Assembly: GCF_023935105.1 (NCBI RefSeq)
Contig: NZ_CP096040.1
Span: forward strand, 2,294,001 to 2,358,000
DNA length: 64,000 nt
Direction of reading: 5' to 3'
From: Caulobacter segnis
GTDB lineage: Bacteria > Pseudomonadota > Alphaproteobacteria > Caulobacterales > Caulobacteraceae
This document shows positions 52,653 to 63,300 of the stretch, one piece after another; position 1 is the first letter of the stretch; every line of letters begins with the position of its first letter. The notes under the pieces were generated by a model. The model worked only from the letters and a program-made list of their open reading frames with translations. It ran no database searches and was not told the DNA's origin. The position numbers and the translations under genes were made by a program.

Positions 52653-54920
52653 ATGAAACGCCGAGAACTGATCCGTCACGCCAGTATGCTGTCCATGGCC
52701 GCCGCGCTGGGCGCGGGGCTGCTTCCGACACAAACGCTGGCGCAAGACCATTCGAACCCCGCAAGGTCCGCCGGGCAAAGCGCGACCACGCTCGAAGAGG
52801 TCGTGGTCACCGCCGAAAAGCGCGCCGAAGGGCTGCAGAACATCCCGATCGCGATCACGGCGGTCTCCGGCGCCACCTTGCAGAAGGCTGGCATCCGCGA
52901 GGTCGGTGACCTCGTCCAGCTCACGCCCAGCCTGCAGTTCGGCACCCGTTCGACCAACGTGTTCATCGCCTTGCGCGGCATCGGCCAGGCCGGGCAGGAC
53001 ATCGGCAGCCAGTCGGGCGTCACGGTCTCGCTGGATGGCGTACCGCTGCTCAACCACTTCATGATGAACCCGGCCTTCTTCGACGTCGAACGCGTCGAGG
53101 TGCTTCGCGGCCCGCAAGGCACCATCGCGGGGCGCAACGCAACCGGCGGCGCCATCAACATCCACAGCCGGACGCCCACCGAGGATCCGTCGGGCGAACT
53201 GGCCGTGACGCTCGGAAACTACGATCGGACCAGCGTCCGGGGCTTCGTCAACGGACCGCTCTCCAGCACCGTTTTCGGGCGTCTGGCGTTCCAGACGGAT
53301 CGGGCCGACGGCTGGCTGAAGAACGCCTATCTGGGGCGTCGCAACGACGACACGGACCTGACGCAACTGCGCGGCACGTTGTTGTTCAAGCCGTCCGACG
53401 GCTTCAGCGTGCGAGCCCTGGCCGAATATACGCGTGACCGCGGCGACCCGTCGTTCGCCCTGCTGCTGGGGCGGGCCGTGCCCACCATCCCGACGCCCGA
53501 CGAACTGCCGGGCTACGCCTATCCGCGGAACGACATCAACAACCTGACCGCCTATTACAACGAGCCCAATCGCCGCGACGTGCAGGATTTCCGCACCAGC
53601 ATCCTGGCGACCTGGGTAGTGAGCCCGGATCTGACCATCACCTCGACGACCGGCTTCATCCACCACGACATCGACCTGCAGGATATCGACAACGACGGCA
53701 CGCCCGCGCCGAGCTCGAAATTCGATCTGATCGGGCTCTACGCCAAGCAGATGACCCAGGAGTTCACGGCCACCGCGACGCTGAGCGAGCGAGCCGATCT
53801 CATCGGCGGTCTGTTCTACATGCATGGCGAGTCCAGCGAGCCGCTGTATCTCAGCACGGCGACGGTCAAGAACTCCCTGGTCCTGCTGCCGTCGGAGGAA
53901 TTGAACTCCTACGCGGCCTACGCGCAGCTGCGCTATCGGCTGACCGATACGCTGCGCGCCACGGTCGGCGGTCGCTATACGTCCGACAGGAAGGACTATG
54001 ACCTGAACGCGGTCAGTTCTCGGATCGTCAAGTCCGCGAAGGACACCTGGAACGCCTTCACGCCCCGCTTCGTGCTCGACTACGCGCCCAGCGAACAGGC
54101 GCTGGTCTACGCCAGCGTTTCGCGAGGCTTCAAATCCGGCGGGTTCAACACGCTCGGCGACGTCAATCAGCCCGTGAACTTCTTCGACCCTGAATATGTC
54201 TGGAACTATGAGCTGGGCACGAAGGCGACGCTGTTCGACAAGCGGCTGAGGTTCGGCCTGACGGCCTTCTATGCCGACTATACGAACCTCCAGGCCAGCA
54301 TCTTCCGGATCAACGAGGCCACGGGCGTTCGCTTCCCCAAGGTCGAAAACTCGCCCACGGCCAAGATCAAGGGCGTCGAGTTCGAGTTCGAGGCCGCGCC
54401 GGTCCGAGGGCTGCGCTTCACGGGTTCTGCGACGCGTCTCGACGCGACCTATGGCAAGTTCTGCAACAACGATCCGCTGTACGCGACCGCGCCGACCGAT
54501 CCGGGGTGCGTGGGGGCGACGCTGAGCGACGGCAAGCCGCTTCCGCCGGGGGCGAAGGACCTCTCCGGCAACCGCCTGACCCAGGCCCCGAAGTGGCAGG
54601 CCAGCCTGTCGGGCGAGTACTCCTTCCCGATCTCGGGCGACCTGCAGGTGACGGCCCGCGCGGACTACAAGTGGCAGAGCAGGGTCTATTTCGACTTCTA
54701 CAACAACCCGCTGAACGCCGAGCGCTCGTACGGCCTGCTCAATGCCTCGGTGGCCGTGGCGACCGCCGATCGGGACTGGTCGCTCTCGGGATGGGTCCGC
54801 AACGCGGCGGACAAGCGGTACGTGACTCAATCCAATACCCGGGTCGCGGCCAACCCGTCGCGGATCGGGTCGATCGGGACGCCGCGGATGTACGGTGTCA
54901 CGCTCAGCCGCCAATTCTGA
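52653..54920 (+). CDS. TonB-dependent receptor
   Basis: 755-residue outer-membrane transporter. Signal peptide to about 30 (QTLAQD), TonB-box-like LEEVVVTAEKRAEGLQNIPI, plug with ALRGIGQAG and VERVEVLRGPQGTIAGRNATGGAINI, barrel ending GVTLSRQF. GGGGAGGG precedes ATG 52653. The 134-base gap before it shows no strong hairpin or operator. It is followed after 26 bases by a CE1-like esterase and then a tannase-family gene, so the cargo is probably a phenolic or acyl ester (inference). It is the only intact receptor here without a hairpin immediately downstream. Confidence 0.92.
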   Translation: MKRRELIRHASMLSMAAALGAGLLPTQTLAQDHSNPARSAGQSATTLEEVVVTAEKRAEGLQNIPIAITAVSGATLQKAGIREVGDLVQLTPSLQFGTRSTNVFIALRGIGQAGQDIGSQSGVTVSLDGVPLLNHFMMNPAFFDVERVEVLRGPQGTIAGRNATGGAINIHSRTPTEDPSGELAVTLGNYDRTSVRGFVNGPLSSTVFGRLAFQTDRADGWLKNAYLGRRNDDTDLTQLRGTLLFKPSDGFSVRALAEYTRDRGDPSFALLLGRAVPTIPTPDELPGYAYPRNDINNLTAYYNEPNRRDVQDFRTSILATWVVSPDLTITSTTGFIHHDIDLQDIDNDGTPAPSSKFDLIGLYAKQMTQEFTATATLSERADLIGGLFYMHGESSEPLYLSTATVKNSLVLLPSEELNSYAAYAQLRYRLTDTLRATVGGRYTSDRKDYDLNAVSSRIVKSAKDTWNAFTPRFVLDYAPSEQALVYASVSRGFKSGGFNTLGDVNQPVNFFDPEYVWNYELGTKATLFDKRLRFGLTAFYADYTNLQASIFRINEATGVRFPKVENSPTAKIKGVEFEFEAAPVRGLRFTGSATRLDATYGKFCNNDPLYATAPTDPGCVGATLSDGKPLPPGAKDLSGNRLTQAPKWQASLSGEYSFPISGDLQVTARADYKWQSRVYFDFYNNPLNAERSYGLLNASVAVATADRDWSLSGWVRNAADKRYVTQSNTRVAANPSRIGSIGTPRMYGVTLSRQF

Positions 54921-54946
54921 TCGGCGCTCGGCTGGGGAAGGTCCCG

Positions 54947-55948
54947 ATGATCAACCGCAGAGGGTTGGCCGCGATCGCGGCCCTGGCGACGGCCTTGCCG
55001 GCCAGCGCCAGCGCGGCGAAAGCCGCGAGGGGCGAACCGCAGGTCGACCGGTTGCGATCCGAGTCCGTCCCCGGCGAGGTCGCCGTCGGGATCTACCTTC
55101 CGCCGGGATACGGCGCGACGCCGGGCAAGCGATATCCGCTTCTCCTGCTTCTGCATGGCGGGGACGGGAGCGAACGGGATCTGGCCCGTTTCGCACCCGT
55201 CATCGATCAAGCCATCGGGGACGGGCGCACCCCGCCCTTGGTGGTGGCCATGCCGAGCGCGCGCCGGTCGCTCTATATGGACTACCGCGACGGCTCCGAG
55301 CGTTGGGAGACCTTCATGGTGTCCGAGCTGCTGCCGCATCTGCACGCGACGCTCGACGTCTCGCCCGCGCGCAAGGACACGCTCGTGGGCGGATGGTCGA
55401 TGGGCGGGCTGGGCGCCTTGCGACTGGCGTTCAAGCATCCGGAAATCTTCAGCGCCGTCGCCGCGCTGGAACCGGCGATCGAGCCCGCCCTGACCTGGGA
55501 CGCCATCGGTCCGCGGGTCAAGTTCTGGCGGTCGGACGACATCTATCGGCGGGTCTTCGGCGCGCCGGTCGATACCGCCTTCTGGGCCGCGAACAATCCC
55601 GCGACCATCGCTCACCGCGACCCGCGACGGCTGATCGACCTCGGCGTCTATCTCGACGTCGGCGACCAGGATCTGCTGTATCTCAACCAGGGCGTCGAGT
55701 TCCTGCACCGGGTGCTCTTCGACGCCGGCGTCGCCCATGAGTACCGGCTCGTTCAAGGCGGCGAGCATGTGGGACCGTCCCTGTCGCCGCGCCTCGCCGA
55801 CGCCCTCGGCTTCATCGGCCGGCGGCTCGATCCGCCGGCCTGGATCGACGCCACGGTCCTGGCGACCAGGGCCGTCATGGACGAGAAGAAGCGCGCCGCC
55901 GGTCTCCCGGTGGAGATCGTGGACCCTCGCCGGATCCGAGGCTCGTGA
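54947..55948 (+). CDS. Exported esterase, CE1-like
   Basis: 333 residues. Signal peptide to about 23 (PASASAAK). Putative-esterase fold: YPLLLLLHGGDGSE, nucleophile Ser in VGGWSMGGLGALRL, acid in DVGDQDLLYLN, His in QGGEHVGPSL. GGGGAAGG precedes ATG 54947. It lies between a receptor and a tannase-family gene in one operon. Hydrolysis of feruloyl, galloyl or similar esters is likely by context; it differs in sequence from the esterase at 8818. Confidence 0.87.
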   Translation: MINRRGLAAIAALATALPASASAAKAARGEPQVDRLRSESVPGEVAVGIYLPPGYGATPGKRYPLLLLLHGGDGSERDLARFAPVIDQAIGDGRTPPLVVAMPSARRSLYMDYRDGSERWETFMVSELLPHLHATLDVSPARKDTLVGGWSMGGLGALRLAFKHPEIFSAVAALEPAIEPALTWDAIGPRVKFWRSDDIYRRVFGAPVDTAFWAANNPATIAHRDPRRLIDLGVYLDVGDQDLLYLNQGVEFLHRVLFDAGVAHEYRLVQGGEHVGPSLSPRLADALGFIGRRLDPPAWIDATVLATRAVMDEKKRAAGLPVEIVDPRRIRGS

Positions 55949-56001
55949 TCTCCAGCCCCGCCATGCGCGACACATGTCGCATCTCGATAGGGAAGTATCT
56001 G

Positions 56002-57687
56002 ATGTCCAACCGACAAGCTCCCGATCGGCGTGAACGCTTCTACGCGGCTCTGCGACGAGGTGTCGCCCTGGCGGTGGCTGCGTTGGCATGGGGCATGGCC
56101 TCCCAGAGCTGGGCGGCCTCATGCGAGGCGCTCGCCGACCTGCAATTGCCAGACACGGTGATCAAGAGCGCGACGACGGTTCCGGCGGGCGGGATGCCCG
56201 GCCTCACGCTCTCGCCTGAGACGCCCGCCTTCTGTCGCGTGGTGGCTTCGGTGAGGGCGGCGCCGGACTCCGACGTCGGCGTCGAGGTGTGGCTGCCCCT
56301 GACGGGATGGAAAGGTGTCTTCCACGGCAACGGCAATGGCGGCTTCGGGGGCGTTCTCCCCGCCGGATACGGCGCCATGGCCGCAGGTGTGCGCCGAGGC
56401 TACGCCAGCGCCGTGACCGATACCGGAACGGCGCCGGCGACGCCGCTCGAAGGCGACGCCCTGATCGGTCACCCTCGCAAGTGGCGAGATTGGGGGCGGC
56501 TCTCGGCGCACGTCATGACGGTCACGGGCAAGGCGATTGCCCAGGCCTACTACGGCGCAAAGCCCGAGCGCGCCTTCTACACCGGATGCTCCACCGGCGG
56601 GCAGCAGGGCCTGATCGAAGCGCTGTACTATCCGGAGGACTACGACGGCATCCTGGTAGGCGCGCCGGTGATCAATCGCACCTGGGGACACGCGGCGGTG
56701 CTGTGGAACGATCTGGCGGCCAATCTGTGGCCGGGAAGCCACCTGTCGGACGCCAAGTTGCGGACCCTCAACACCGCGGTTCTGGCGCGGTGCGGTGGTC
56801 GCGGAAGCGGTCTCGCCAGCGATCCGTTCCTGGGGGATCCGCGCGCCTGCCGGTTCGATCCGGCCACGCTTCTCTGCAGGGGCGGGGACGGTCCCAGTTG
56901 CTTGACACGGCAGGAGGTTGCGACCGTCCGCGCCTTCTATTCGGGACCCACGGATCGCAGGGGGCGCGCCAAGTTCTTCGGCTGGCCGAAGGGCAGCGAA
57001 GCGCCGGGACACTTCGGTTGGGACTTCCTGCAGTCGCGGCCCAAGGGGCAGCCACCGTTCGTCAGCCTGTTCAAGTGGGTGTTCGGGGCCGATTGGAACT
57101 GGGCGGGATTCCAGGTCGAGCGCGACATGCCCAAGGTCGACGCGGCGCTGGACGCGTCGGTGAACGACGCCACGCGGGGCGATCTGCGAGCCTTCCGCGC
57201 GCGCGGCGGTAAGCTGATCGTCTATCATGGGTGGGCCGACAGCCTGGTGCCGCCGGACCAGACCATCGCCTTCTATGACCGCGTCGCCAGGGACGCGGGC
57301 GGCATCGAGAAGGCGCAGAGCTTCGCCCGGCTGTTCATGGCCCCGGGCGTCGCCCATTGCGGCGGCGGGCCGGGGCCGGACGCTTTCAACGCCGCCAACG
57401 GCGTCGTTAGGCCGCCGCCATCGGCAACGCTTCAATACGATCTGTTCACGGCGCTTTCGGCGTGGGTCGGGAGGGGCGCCGCGCCATCCCGGGTCATCGC
57501 AACGCGATATGTCGGCGCCGCGCCAGCGGAAGGCGTCGCGCTGCAGAGGCCGCTCTGCGCCTATCCCGCCAAGGCTTGGTATCGCGGCGTCGGCGACACG
57601 AACGACGCTCGCAACTTCGTATGCTCGGTGGCCAAGCCAGCTTTGTCGAAACAGCCTGACGGACCGTCTCGGGGCGGCGTGGACTAG
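56002..57687 (+). CDS. Tannase/feruloyl esterase family enzyme (PF07519)
   Basis: 561 residues from ATG 56002, which follows AGGGAAG and opens a signal peptide (to about 39, SQSWAAS); a GTG at 55945 overlapping the previous stop is the alternative. Family features: the paired cysteine next to the nucleophile in FYTGCSTGGQQG (Cys196-Ser197), the acid in YHGWADSLVPP, and the His-Cys pair in GVAHCGGGPG, giving the CS-D-HC arrangement of tannases and feruloyl esterases. Cys-rich lid insert between about 260 and 300. It hydrolyses gallate, ferulate or related aryl esters; MHETase also belongs to this family. It completes the receptor/esterase operon. Confidence 0.9.
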   Translation: MSNRQAPDRRERFYAALRRGVALAVAALAWGMASQSWAASCEALADLQLPDTVIKSATTVPAGGMPGLTLSPETPAFCRVVASVRAAPDSDVGVEVWLPLTGWKGVFHGNGNGGFGGVLPAGYGAMAAGVRRGYASAVTDTGTAPATPLEGDALIGHPRKWRDWGRLSAHVMTVTGKAIAQAYYGAKPERAFYTGCSTGGQQGLIEALYYPEDYDGILVGAPVINRTWGHAAVLWNDLAANLWPGSHLSDAKLRTLNTAVLARCGGRGSGLASDPFLGDPRACRFDPATLLCRGGDGPSCLTRQEVATVRAFYSGPTDRRGRAKFFGWPKGSEAPGHFGWDFLQSRPKGQPPFVSLFKWVFGADWNWAGFQVERDMPKVDAALDASVNDATRGDLRAFRARGGKLIVYHGWADSLVPPDQTIAFYDRVARDAGGIEKAQSFARLFMAPGVAHCGGGPGPDAFNAANGVVRPPPSATLQYDLFTALSAWVGRGAAPSRVIATRYVGAAPAEGVALQRPLCAYPAKAWYRGVGDTNDARNFVCSVAKPALSKQPDGPSRGGVD

Positions 57688-57809
57688 TCGCCGCGCCGTC
57701 GATGTCTGCTTTGCGCGCCGACGCCAACTTCCACTATTGGCGCACCGTGGTTCATCGAGGCCACGGGGCCAGGATGCTTATCAGCTCGTGGTTCGACACC
57801 CGTAGAAAT

Positions 57810-58340
57810 CTATCGCCCGACTCTCGCGATCAGGTGCTTGAGCGCGCGCGAGATGTGCTTCTCGACCGCGCTTCGCGAAATTCCAAGTTGCTCAGCCGTT
57901 TGGGCGTGGGTCAATTCTCCGAACTTATGCAGCCAGAAGACGCGCCGCGTCTTGAGCGGTAAGTCGGCTAGCGCCTCGGTCAGCCGCTTCAGGCGCAGGC
58001 GAGCGCAGACGGCGGCTTCGGCGTCCGGTGTGTCCGCGATATCGGATCCGCCTAGGCTCGTGTGGCTTACGCGCCGCCAGGCGGCGTCGCGAGCCTCGGC
58101 GCGTCGCTGACTGCGCAGCTGATCCAACAGCAGGTTCGATGCAAGTCGATAGAGGTAGGCGGACGGGTTCTCGATCACTTCGCCCTCCACCCGTTGGACC
58201 TTGAGGTAGAGATCCTGCATCAGGTCCTCCACCTCTCCGCGTCGGCCGGTCCGGACGGAGAAAAAGCGACGCATGTCCTCACGTCGCGCGAGATAGGCGA
58301 GGACCAGGGGACGCGTCGATGGCGTAGGGGGAGCGTTCAC
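57810..58340 (-). CDS. ECF RNA polymerase sigma factor
   Basis: 176 residues. Sigma-2 region VEDLMQDLYLKVQRVEG and PSAYLYRLASNLLLDQLRS; sigma-4 region ALADLPLKTRRVFWLHKFGELTHAQTAEQLGISRSAVEKHISRALKHL. It resembles FecI-type sigma factors, but no FecR/anti-sigma gene is adjacent on either side. The start is GTG 58340, 61 bases after the cytochrome b561 stop, so it probably belongs to the RND operon transcript. The 122-base gap to the convergent tannase gene holds only a weak 6-bp hairpin (57745-57766). Confidence 0.88.
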   Translation of the reverse strand: MNAPPTPSTRPLVLAYLARREDMRRFFSVRTGRRGEVEDLMQDLYLKVQRVEGEVIENPSAYLYRLASNLLLDQLRSQRRAEARDAAWRRVSHTSLGGSDIADTPDAEAAVCARLRLKRLTEALADLPLKTRRVFWLHKFGELTHAQTAEQLGISRSAVEKHISRALKHLIARVGR

Positions 58341-58401
58341 GGCGCGGGGCGTTGGGCGGAGGATGCGGGGCTGAAGCGGCGGGCGAGCGGCGCGCCGCGC
58401 G

Positions 58402-58962
58402 TCACGTCATGCGGCCGAGCACGTCGGTCTCGCCGCCGCGATCGGTCAGGCGGTGTTTCAAGGCGCCCACGACATGCAGGAGCGCGAAGCCCAGCAGCGC
58501 GTAGGCTAGAATCCTGTGAAGCCACTGGAAAACCGCGAAGCCTACATCGCTCTTGGGCAGCAGTTCCGGCAGCCTCGTGAAGAGGAATGGCACGCCGTCG
58601 CTGTCGACGTAGGAACTGGACATCGCATAGCCCATCAAGGGCACGACCAAGGCCAGGACCAGCAACGCCCGATGGGTGATATGCGAGAGGATCGCCTCCC
58701 AACGCGAGAGGCCGCGCGGCTCGCCGGGAAAGGTCGAACGCCCGCGCACGATCAGCGCCACGATCGCGATCAGGAAGACCGTGACGCCCAGTTGCTTGTG
58801 CACGGGATAGAGCGCGAACTTGATCGGGGCGGCGTCCGGAAGGCTCGTCATCCACCATCCCAGGGCGATCAGGCCGAGCAGAAGGATCGCGCGAAGCCAG
58901 TGCAGGGCGCGCATGGAGGAGGGGTAGCGGCGCGGCGTCGCGTCTTCACTGGGAGAGGTCAT
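58402..58962 (-). CDS. Cytochrome b561 family protein
   Basis: 186 residues, four membrane helices, di-haem b: haem-ligand histidines in ALHWLRA, ALYPVHKQLG, LSHITHRALL and WLHRILAYALLGFALLHV. It moves electrons in the inner membrane, often from quinol to a periplasmic acceptor such as superoxide. ATG 58962 follows GGAAGAAA and overlaps the outer-membrane channel stop by one base, so it is co-translated with the efflux genes, an unusual partner for an RND system. Confidence 0.88.
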   Translation of the reverse strand: MTSPSEDATPRRYPSSMRALHWLRAILLLGLIALGWWMTSLPDAAPIKFALYPVHKQLGVTVFLIAIVALIVRGRSTFPGEPRGLSRWEAILSHITHRALLVLALVVPLMGYAMSSSYVDSDGVPFLFTRLPELLPKSDVGFAVFQWLHRILAYALLGFALLHVVGALKHRLTDRGGETDVLGRMT

Positions 58963-60365
58963 CAAATTTCTTCCTTCGATACCCATCGCCAGGCCGGATC
59001 CAGTCCGCCGCCGAGCGCGGCGTAAAGCTGGATCATGGCCGCAAGCTGGTCATGCCTGAGCGCCAACAGCGCCTGCCTGGCCGCGTAATCGGCGCGCTGT
59101 GCGTCGAGCAGTTCGAGACGGCTGTCCAGGCCGGCGCGATATCTGAGATCCGACAATTGCAGACGCCGACGCGCCGCTTCCGTGACGCCCTCCTGGACAT
59201 ATGTCTGGTTGGCGTAGGTGGCTTGCGCGGCCAGACCGTCGGCCACGTCTCGGAAAGCGACCTGGATCTGTCGCTCGTAGGCCGCTACGGCGATCGACTT
59301 ACGAGCCTCGCTGAGGGCCAGCGCCCCCCGCAACTGGCCTCCCCGGAAGATGGGCTGGGTGATCTGGGGCGCGAAAGACCACGCTCGGCTCGCCGGATTG
59401 AATAGCGCGCCAAGGTCCGTGCTGGCGCCGCCGAACGCGCCGCTCAGGGTGATCCTCGGCAGAAAAGCGGCGCGCGCGGCGCCGACATCGGCGTTGGCGG
59501 CGCGCAGGGCGTGCTCGGCCTGGGCGATGTCCGGTCGTCGCGTCAGCAGCTCGGCCGGCAAGCCGGGCTCCAGCTGTGTCGGGAGCGGCTGACCGGCGAG
59601 CGGGATCGGGGCGGCAAGCGAGGGCGACGCGGGGCCGCCGATGACAAGCGCCAGGGCGTTGCGGGCCTGAGCGAGGCCCCGGCGGCCAGCCTCCCGGTCG
59701 GCCTCGGCTTGGCGGACCAAGCCTTCCGCCTGGGCGACGTCCAGGCCGCTCGCCTGCGAGGCCGCCTTCAGCCGTTGAGCGATGTCCAGCGAGGCGCGCC
59801 AGTCCGCCAGGGTGGACTCGGTCAGGGCCAGTTGTTCTTCGGCCAGCCGCTCGTCGAGATAGGTCGTCGCGACCGCCGAGATCAGCGCGATCCGGGCGGC
59901 GCGCGCCCCCGCTTCGCTCGCCAGGTAGCGTTCAAAGGCCGCGCTGGATTCGGCGCGCACACGCCCGAACAGGTCGAGTTCGAAGGCGGTCAGCCCGACA
60001 TTGGCCGCATAGGTCATCGACCGCCCTTGAGCTGGGGACCGGTCTTCGGTTCGCGACAGGTTGGCCTCCAGTCCAGGGGCCTGGGCGGCGCGGGCGATGC
60101 GGCTTTCGGCGCGCGCGGCCTCGACGTTCAGCAGGGCGGTGCGCAGGTCGCGGCTTTGGTCCAGCGCCTGGTCGATCAGGGCCTGCAGTCTGGGATCGCC
60201 ATAGACCTGTCGCCAGGCCAGCGACCGCGCCTCGGGCATGCCCGTCGCCACGCCGCCTTCAATGACGGGGTAGGCGGTCGCGACCGCCGCCGCCGGCAAG
60301 TCCAGGCGCGGCGTGGTGGAGCAGGCGGCCAGCAGCGCCGCGCCGCACAGGATCAGGCAACGCAT
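58962..60365 (-). CDS. RND efflux outer-membrane lipoprotein (NodT/OprM family)
   Basis: 467 residues. Lipoprotein signal with lipobox LLAACS (Cys15). Two OEP repeats: WRQVYGDPRLQALIDQAL, LTAFELDLFGRVRA, then RRPDIAQAEHALRAANADVGAARAAFLPRITL and FRGGQLRGALALSEARK. It forms the trimeric exit duct of the pump. ATG lies three bases after the pump gene stop, and its own stop overlaps the cytochrome b561 start. Confidence 0.92.
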   Translation of the reverse strand: MRCLILCGAALLAACSTTPRLDLPAAAVATAYPVIEGGVATGMPEARSLAWRQVYGDPRLQALIDQALDQSRDLRTALLNVEAARAESRIARAAQAPGLEANLSRTEDRSPAQGRSMTYAANVGLTAFELDLFGRVRAESSAAFERYLASEAGARAARIALISAVATTYLDERLAEEQLALTESTLADWRASLDIAQRLKAASQASGLDVAQAEGLVRQAEADREAGRRGLAQARNALALVIGGPASPSLAAPIPLAGQPLPTQLEPGLPAELLTRRPDIAQAEHALRAANADVGAARAAFLPRITLSGAFGGASTDLGALFNPASRAWSFAPQITQPIFRGGQLRGALALSEARKSIAVAAYERQIQVAFRDVADGLAAQATYANQTYVQEGVTEAARRRLQLSDLRYRAGLDSRLELLDAQRADYAARQALLALRHDQLAAMIQLYAALGGGLDPAWRWVSKEEI

Positions 60366-60368
60366 GGA

Positions 60369-63300
60369 TCAGGCCTCCTCGGCCGGGGCGGCCCGGCGGC
60401 GATCGGACAGGCGCTCGGCGGCGCCGACGACCAGGACGAAGAACAGGGGGACCAGCACGACCGTCAGCACGGTGCCGGTGATCATGCCGCCAAAGACGCC
60501 GGTGCCGATCGCGTGCTGGGTCTCGGCGCTGGCGCCCGAGGCGATCACCAGCGGAACGACGCCCAGGGTGAAGGCCAGGCTGGTCATCACGATGGGCCGC
60601 AGGCGAAGCTTGGCGGCATGGATCGCCGCCTGCGAAAGGGCCATACCCTGGGCGCGGCTCGCCTTGGCGAATTCCACGATCAAAATGGCGTTCTTGGCCG
60701 ACAGGCCGATGATGGTGATCAGACCGACCTTGAAAAAGATGTCGTTGGGCAGGCCCCGAATGAGCACCGCGGCCAAGGCGCCAACCAGGCCAAGCGGAAT
60801 GGCCAACATCACCGACAGGGGGATGGACCAGCTCTCGTAGAGGGCCGCAAGCACCAGGAAGACGACCAACATCGACAGGGCAAGCAGGGCAGGAGCCTGA
60901 GCGCCCGCGAGCTTCTCCTGCAACGATTGGCCGGTCCAGGCGACCGTGTAGCCCTGGGGAAGCTGGGTCGCGAGGCGTTCCAATTCAGCCATGGCCTGGC
61001 CGCTCGAGGCGCCCGGCGCCGGCGACCCCGTCAGCCTGACCGACGGATAGCCGTTGAAGCGCGTCATCTGGGCCGGCGCCGTGGTCCAGACCGGCGTCAC
61101 CACCTCGGAAAGCGCGACCATCCCGCCGGTCTCGTTCCGAACATACAGCTTCAGCACATCGCTCAATTGCATTCTGAACGGCGCGTCGGCCTGGACGATA
61201 ACCTGCTGCAGGCGGCCGCCATTGACGAAGTCGTTGACGTAGCTGGACCCCAGCGCCGTCGAGAGGGTGTCCGCGACCGCTGGGAAGGACACGCCGAGAG
61301 CCTGGGCCTTCTGGCGATCGATCTCCAGCCGCGCCGTCGAGCCGGGCGGAAGCCCCTCGGGATAGACGCCGGTGACGAGCTTGCTCTGGGCCGCCAGCTC
61401 CAGCAGCCGGGCCTGCGCCTTGCCCAAGGCTTCGGGACCGCGGTTGGCGCGATCCTGCAGCGCCAGGGTGAAGCCGGAGGAATTGCCCAGTTCGTCGATC
61501 GACGGCGGCATCACCGACATCACCTGGCCCTCGCGCTGGACCATCATGGCCTCGGTCGCGGCCTTGACCTCGCCGGCGCTGGTCGCGCTGTCGCGGTTCT
61601 TCCAGTCTTTCAGCATCGTGAAGACCATCGCCGCGTTGGGGCCCTGGCCGGCGAAGCTGAAGCCGGTGACCGCCTGGGTGGTCTCGATGCCGGGGCGTGT
61701 ACGGGTGTAGTGCTCGAAGCGCGAGACAGCTTCGTTGGTGCGCCGGGCGGTCGCGTCGGCCGGCAGCTGGAACGAGGTGATGAAGTAGCCTTGGTCTTCC
61801 TCGGGCAGGAAGGCCGAGGGAATGACCGCAAAGCCGGCGGCCACGATCGCGACGACCACGGCGAACGCCGCCATGGCGCGCCCGCCACGGCGCAGGACGC
61901 CGCCCAGCAGACGCTCATAGCGCTCGGTCAGCCGGTCGAGGTGGCGGTCGAACCAGGCGAAGAAGCCCGTCTTCGGCGCGTGACCGTCGATCGGCTTCAG
62001 CAGGGTCGCGCAGAGAGCCGGGGTCAGCGATAGCGCCAGGAAGGCCGAGAACAGGATCGAGACGGCCATCGACAGGGTGAACTGGCGATAGATCGCGCCG
62101 ACCGAGCCGTCGGCCAGGGCCATGGGAATGAAGACCGCCGACAGCACGGCGGTGATGCCGATGATCGCACCTGTCATTTCCGACATGGCCTTGCGCGTGG
62201 CTTCCTTGGGCGAAAGACCCTCGGTCGCCATGATGCGCTCGACGGCCTCGACCACGACGATGGCGTCGTCGACGATGATGCCGATCGCCAGCACCATGCC
62301 GAACATGGTCAGAACGTTGATCGAGAAGCCGGCGGCCAGCATCACCGTGAACGCGCCCAGCAGCGCGATCGGCGCGACGATGGCCGGGATCAGCGTGTAG
62401 CGGACCTTCTGCAGGAATAGGAACATCACCAGGAACACCAGCGCCATGGCCTCGACCAGGGTCTGGACGACCTTCTCGATCGAGACTCGCACGAACGGCG
62501 CGGTGTTGAACGGGATGCCTAGTTTCATGCCGGCTGGAGCAGCCCTCTGAAGTTCGTCCAGCCGGGCCTGGATCGCCGCGGCCGTCCGCACGGCGTTGCC
62601 GCCCGGCGAGAGCTGAACGCCCAGCGCGGTCGCCGGCTGACCGTTCTCGCGGCTGGCGAAGTTGAAGTTCGCGGAGTTCAACTCGATGCGCGCCACGTCA
62701 CCCAAGGTGACGCGCGCACCCGAGGTGGCGGCGCGCAGCACGATGGCTTTGAACTGCTCGATGGTCTGCAATTGACCGTCCGCGGTCAGCGGCACGGTCA
62801 CGCGCTGGTCCTGGACCGTCGGTTCGCCGCCCAGGGCGCCGGGCGCCAGCTGCTGGTTTTGCGCCGCGATCGCCGCGGTGACGTCGCTCAGCGAAAGATT
62901 GAGGCCGGTGAGCTTGTTCGGATCGACCCAAATCCGCATCGCGCGCTCCGAGCCAAACATCTGAACGCGTCCGACGCCGGGAATGCGCTTCAGTTCGTCG
63001 GCGACGTTGCGAACCATGTAGTCGCTGAGCGCGACCTCGTCGTCGCGCCCATCGACGCTCCGCAGGCTGACCATCATCAGGAAGTTCGACGCGGCGCTCT
63101 CGACGCTGACGCCCGTCTGGCGCACGGCCTGGGGCAGGCGGGGCTCGACCGTCTTCAGACGGTTCTGGACGTCCACCTGGGCGAGTTCGGGATTGGTTCC
63201 CGGCTTGAAGGTCGCCGTGATGGTCGCCGAACCGGACGTGTCGGTGGAGGCTTCGAAGTAGAGCAGGTTCTTGACGCTGGAGAGTTCGCGTTCGATCAGG

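Noticed and set aside
57745..57766. Hairpin CCGTGG/CCACGG between tannase and sigma factor genes
   Set aside because: Only six pairs with a ten-base loop and no T-tract; too weak to call a terminator.
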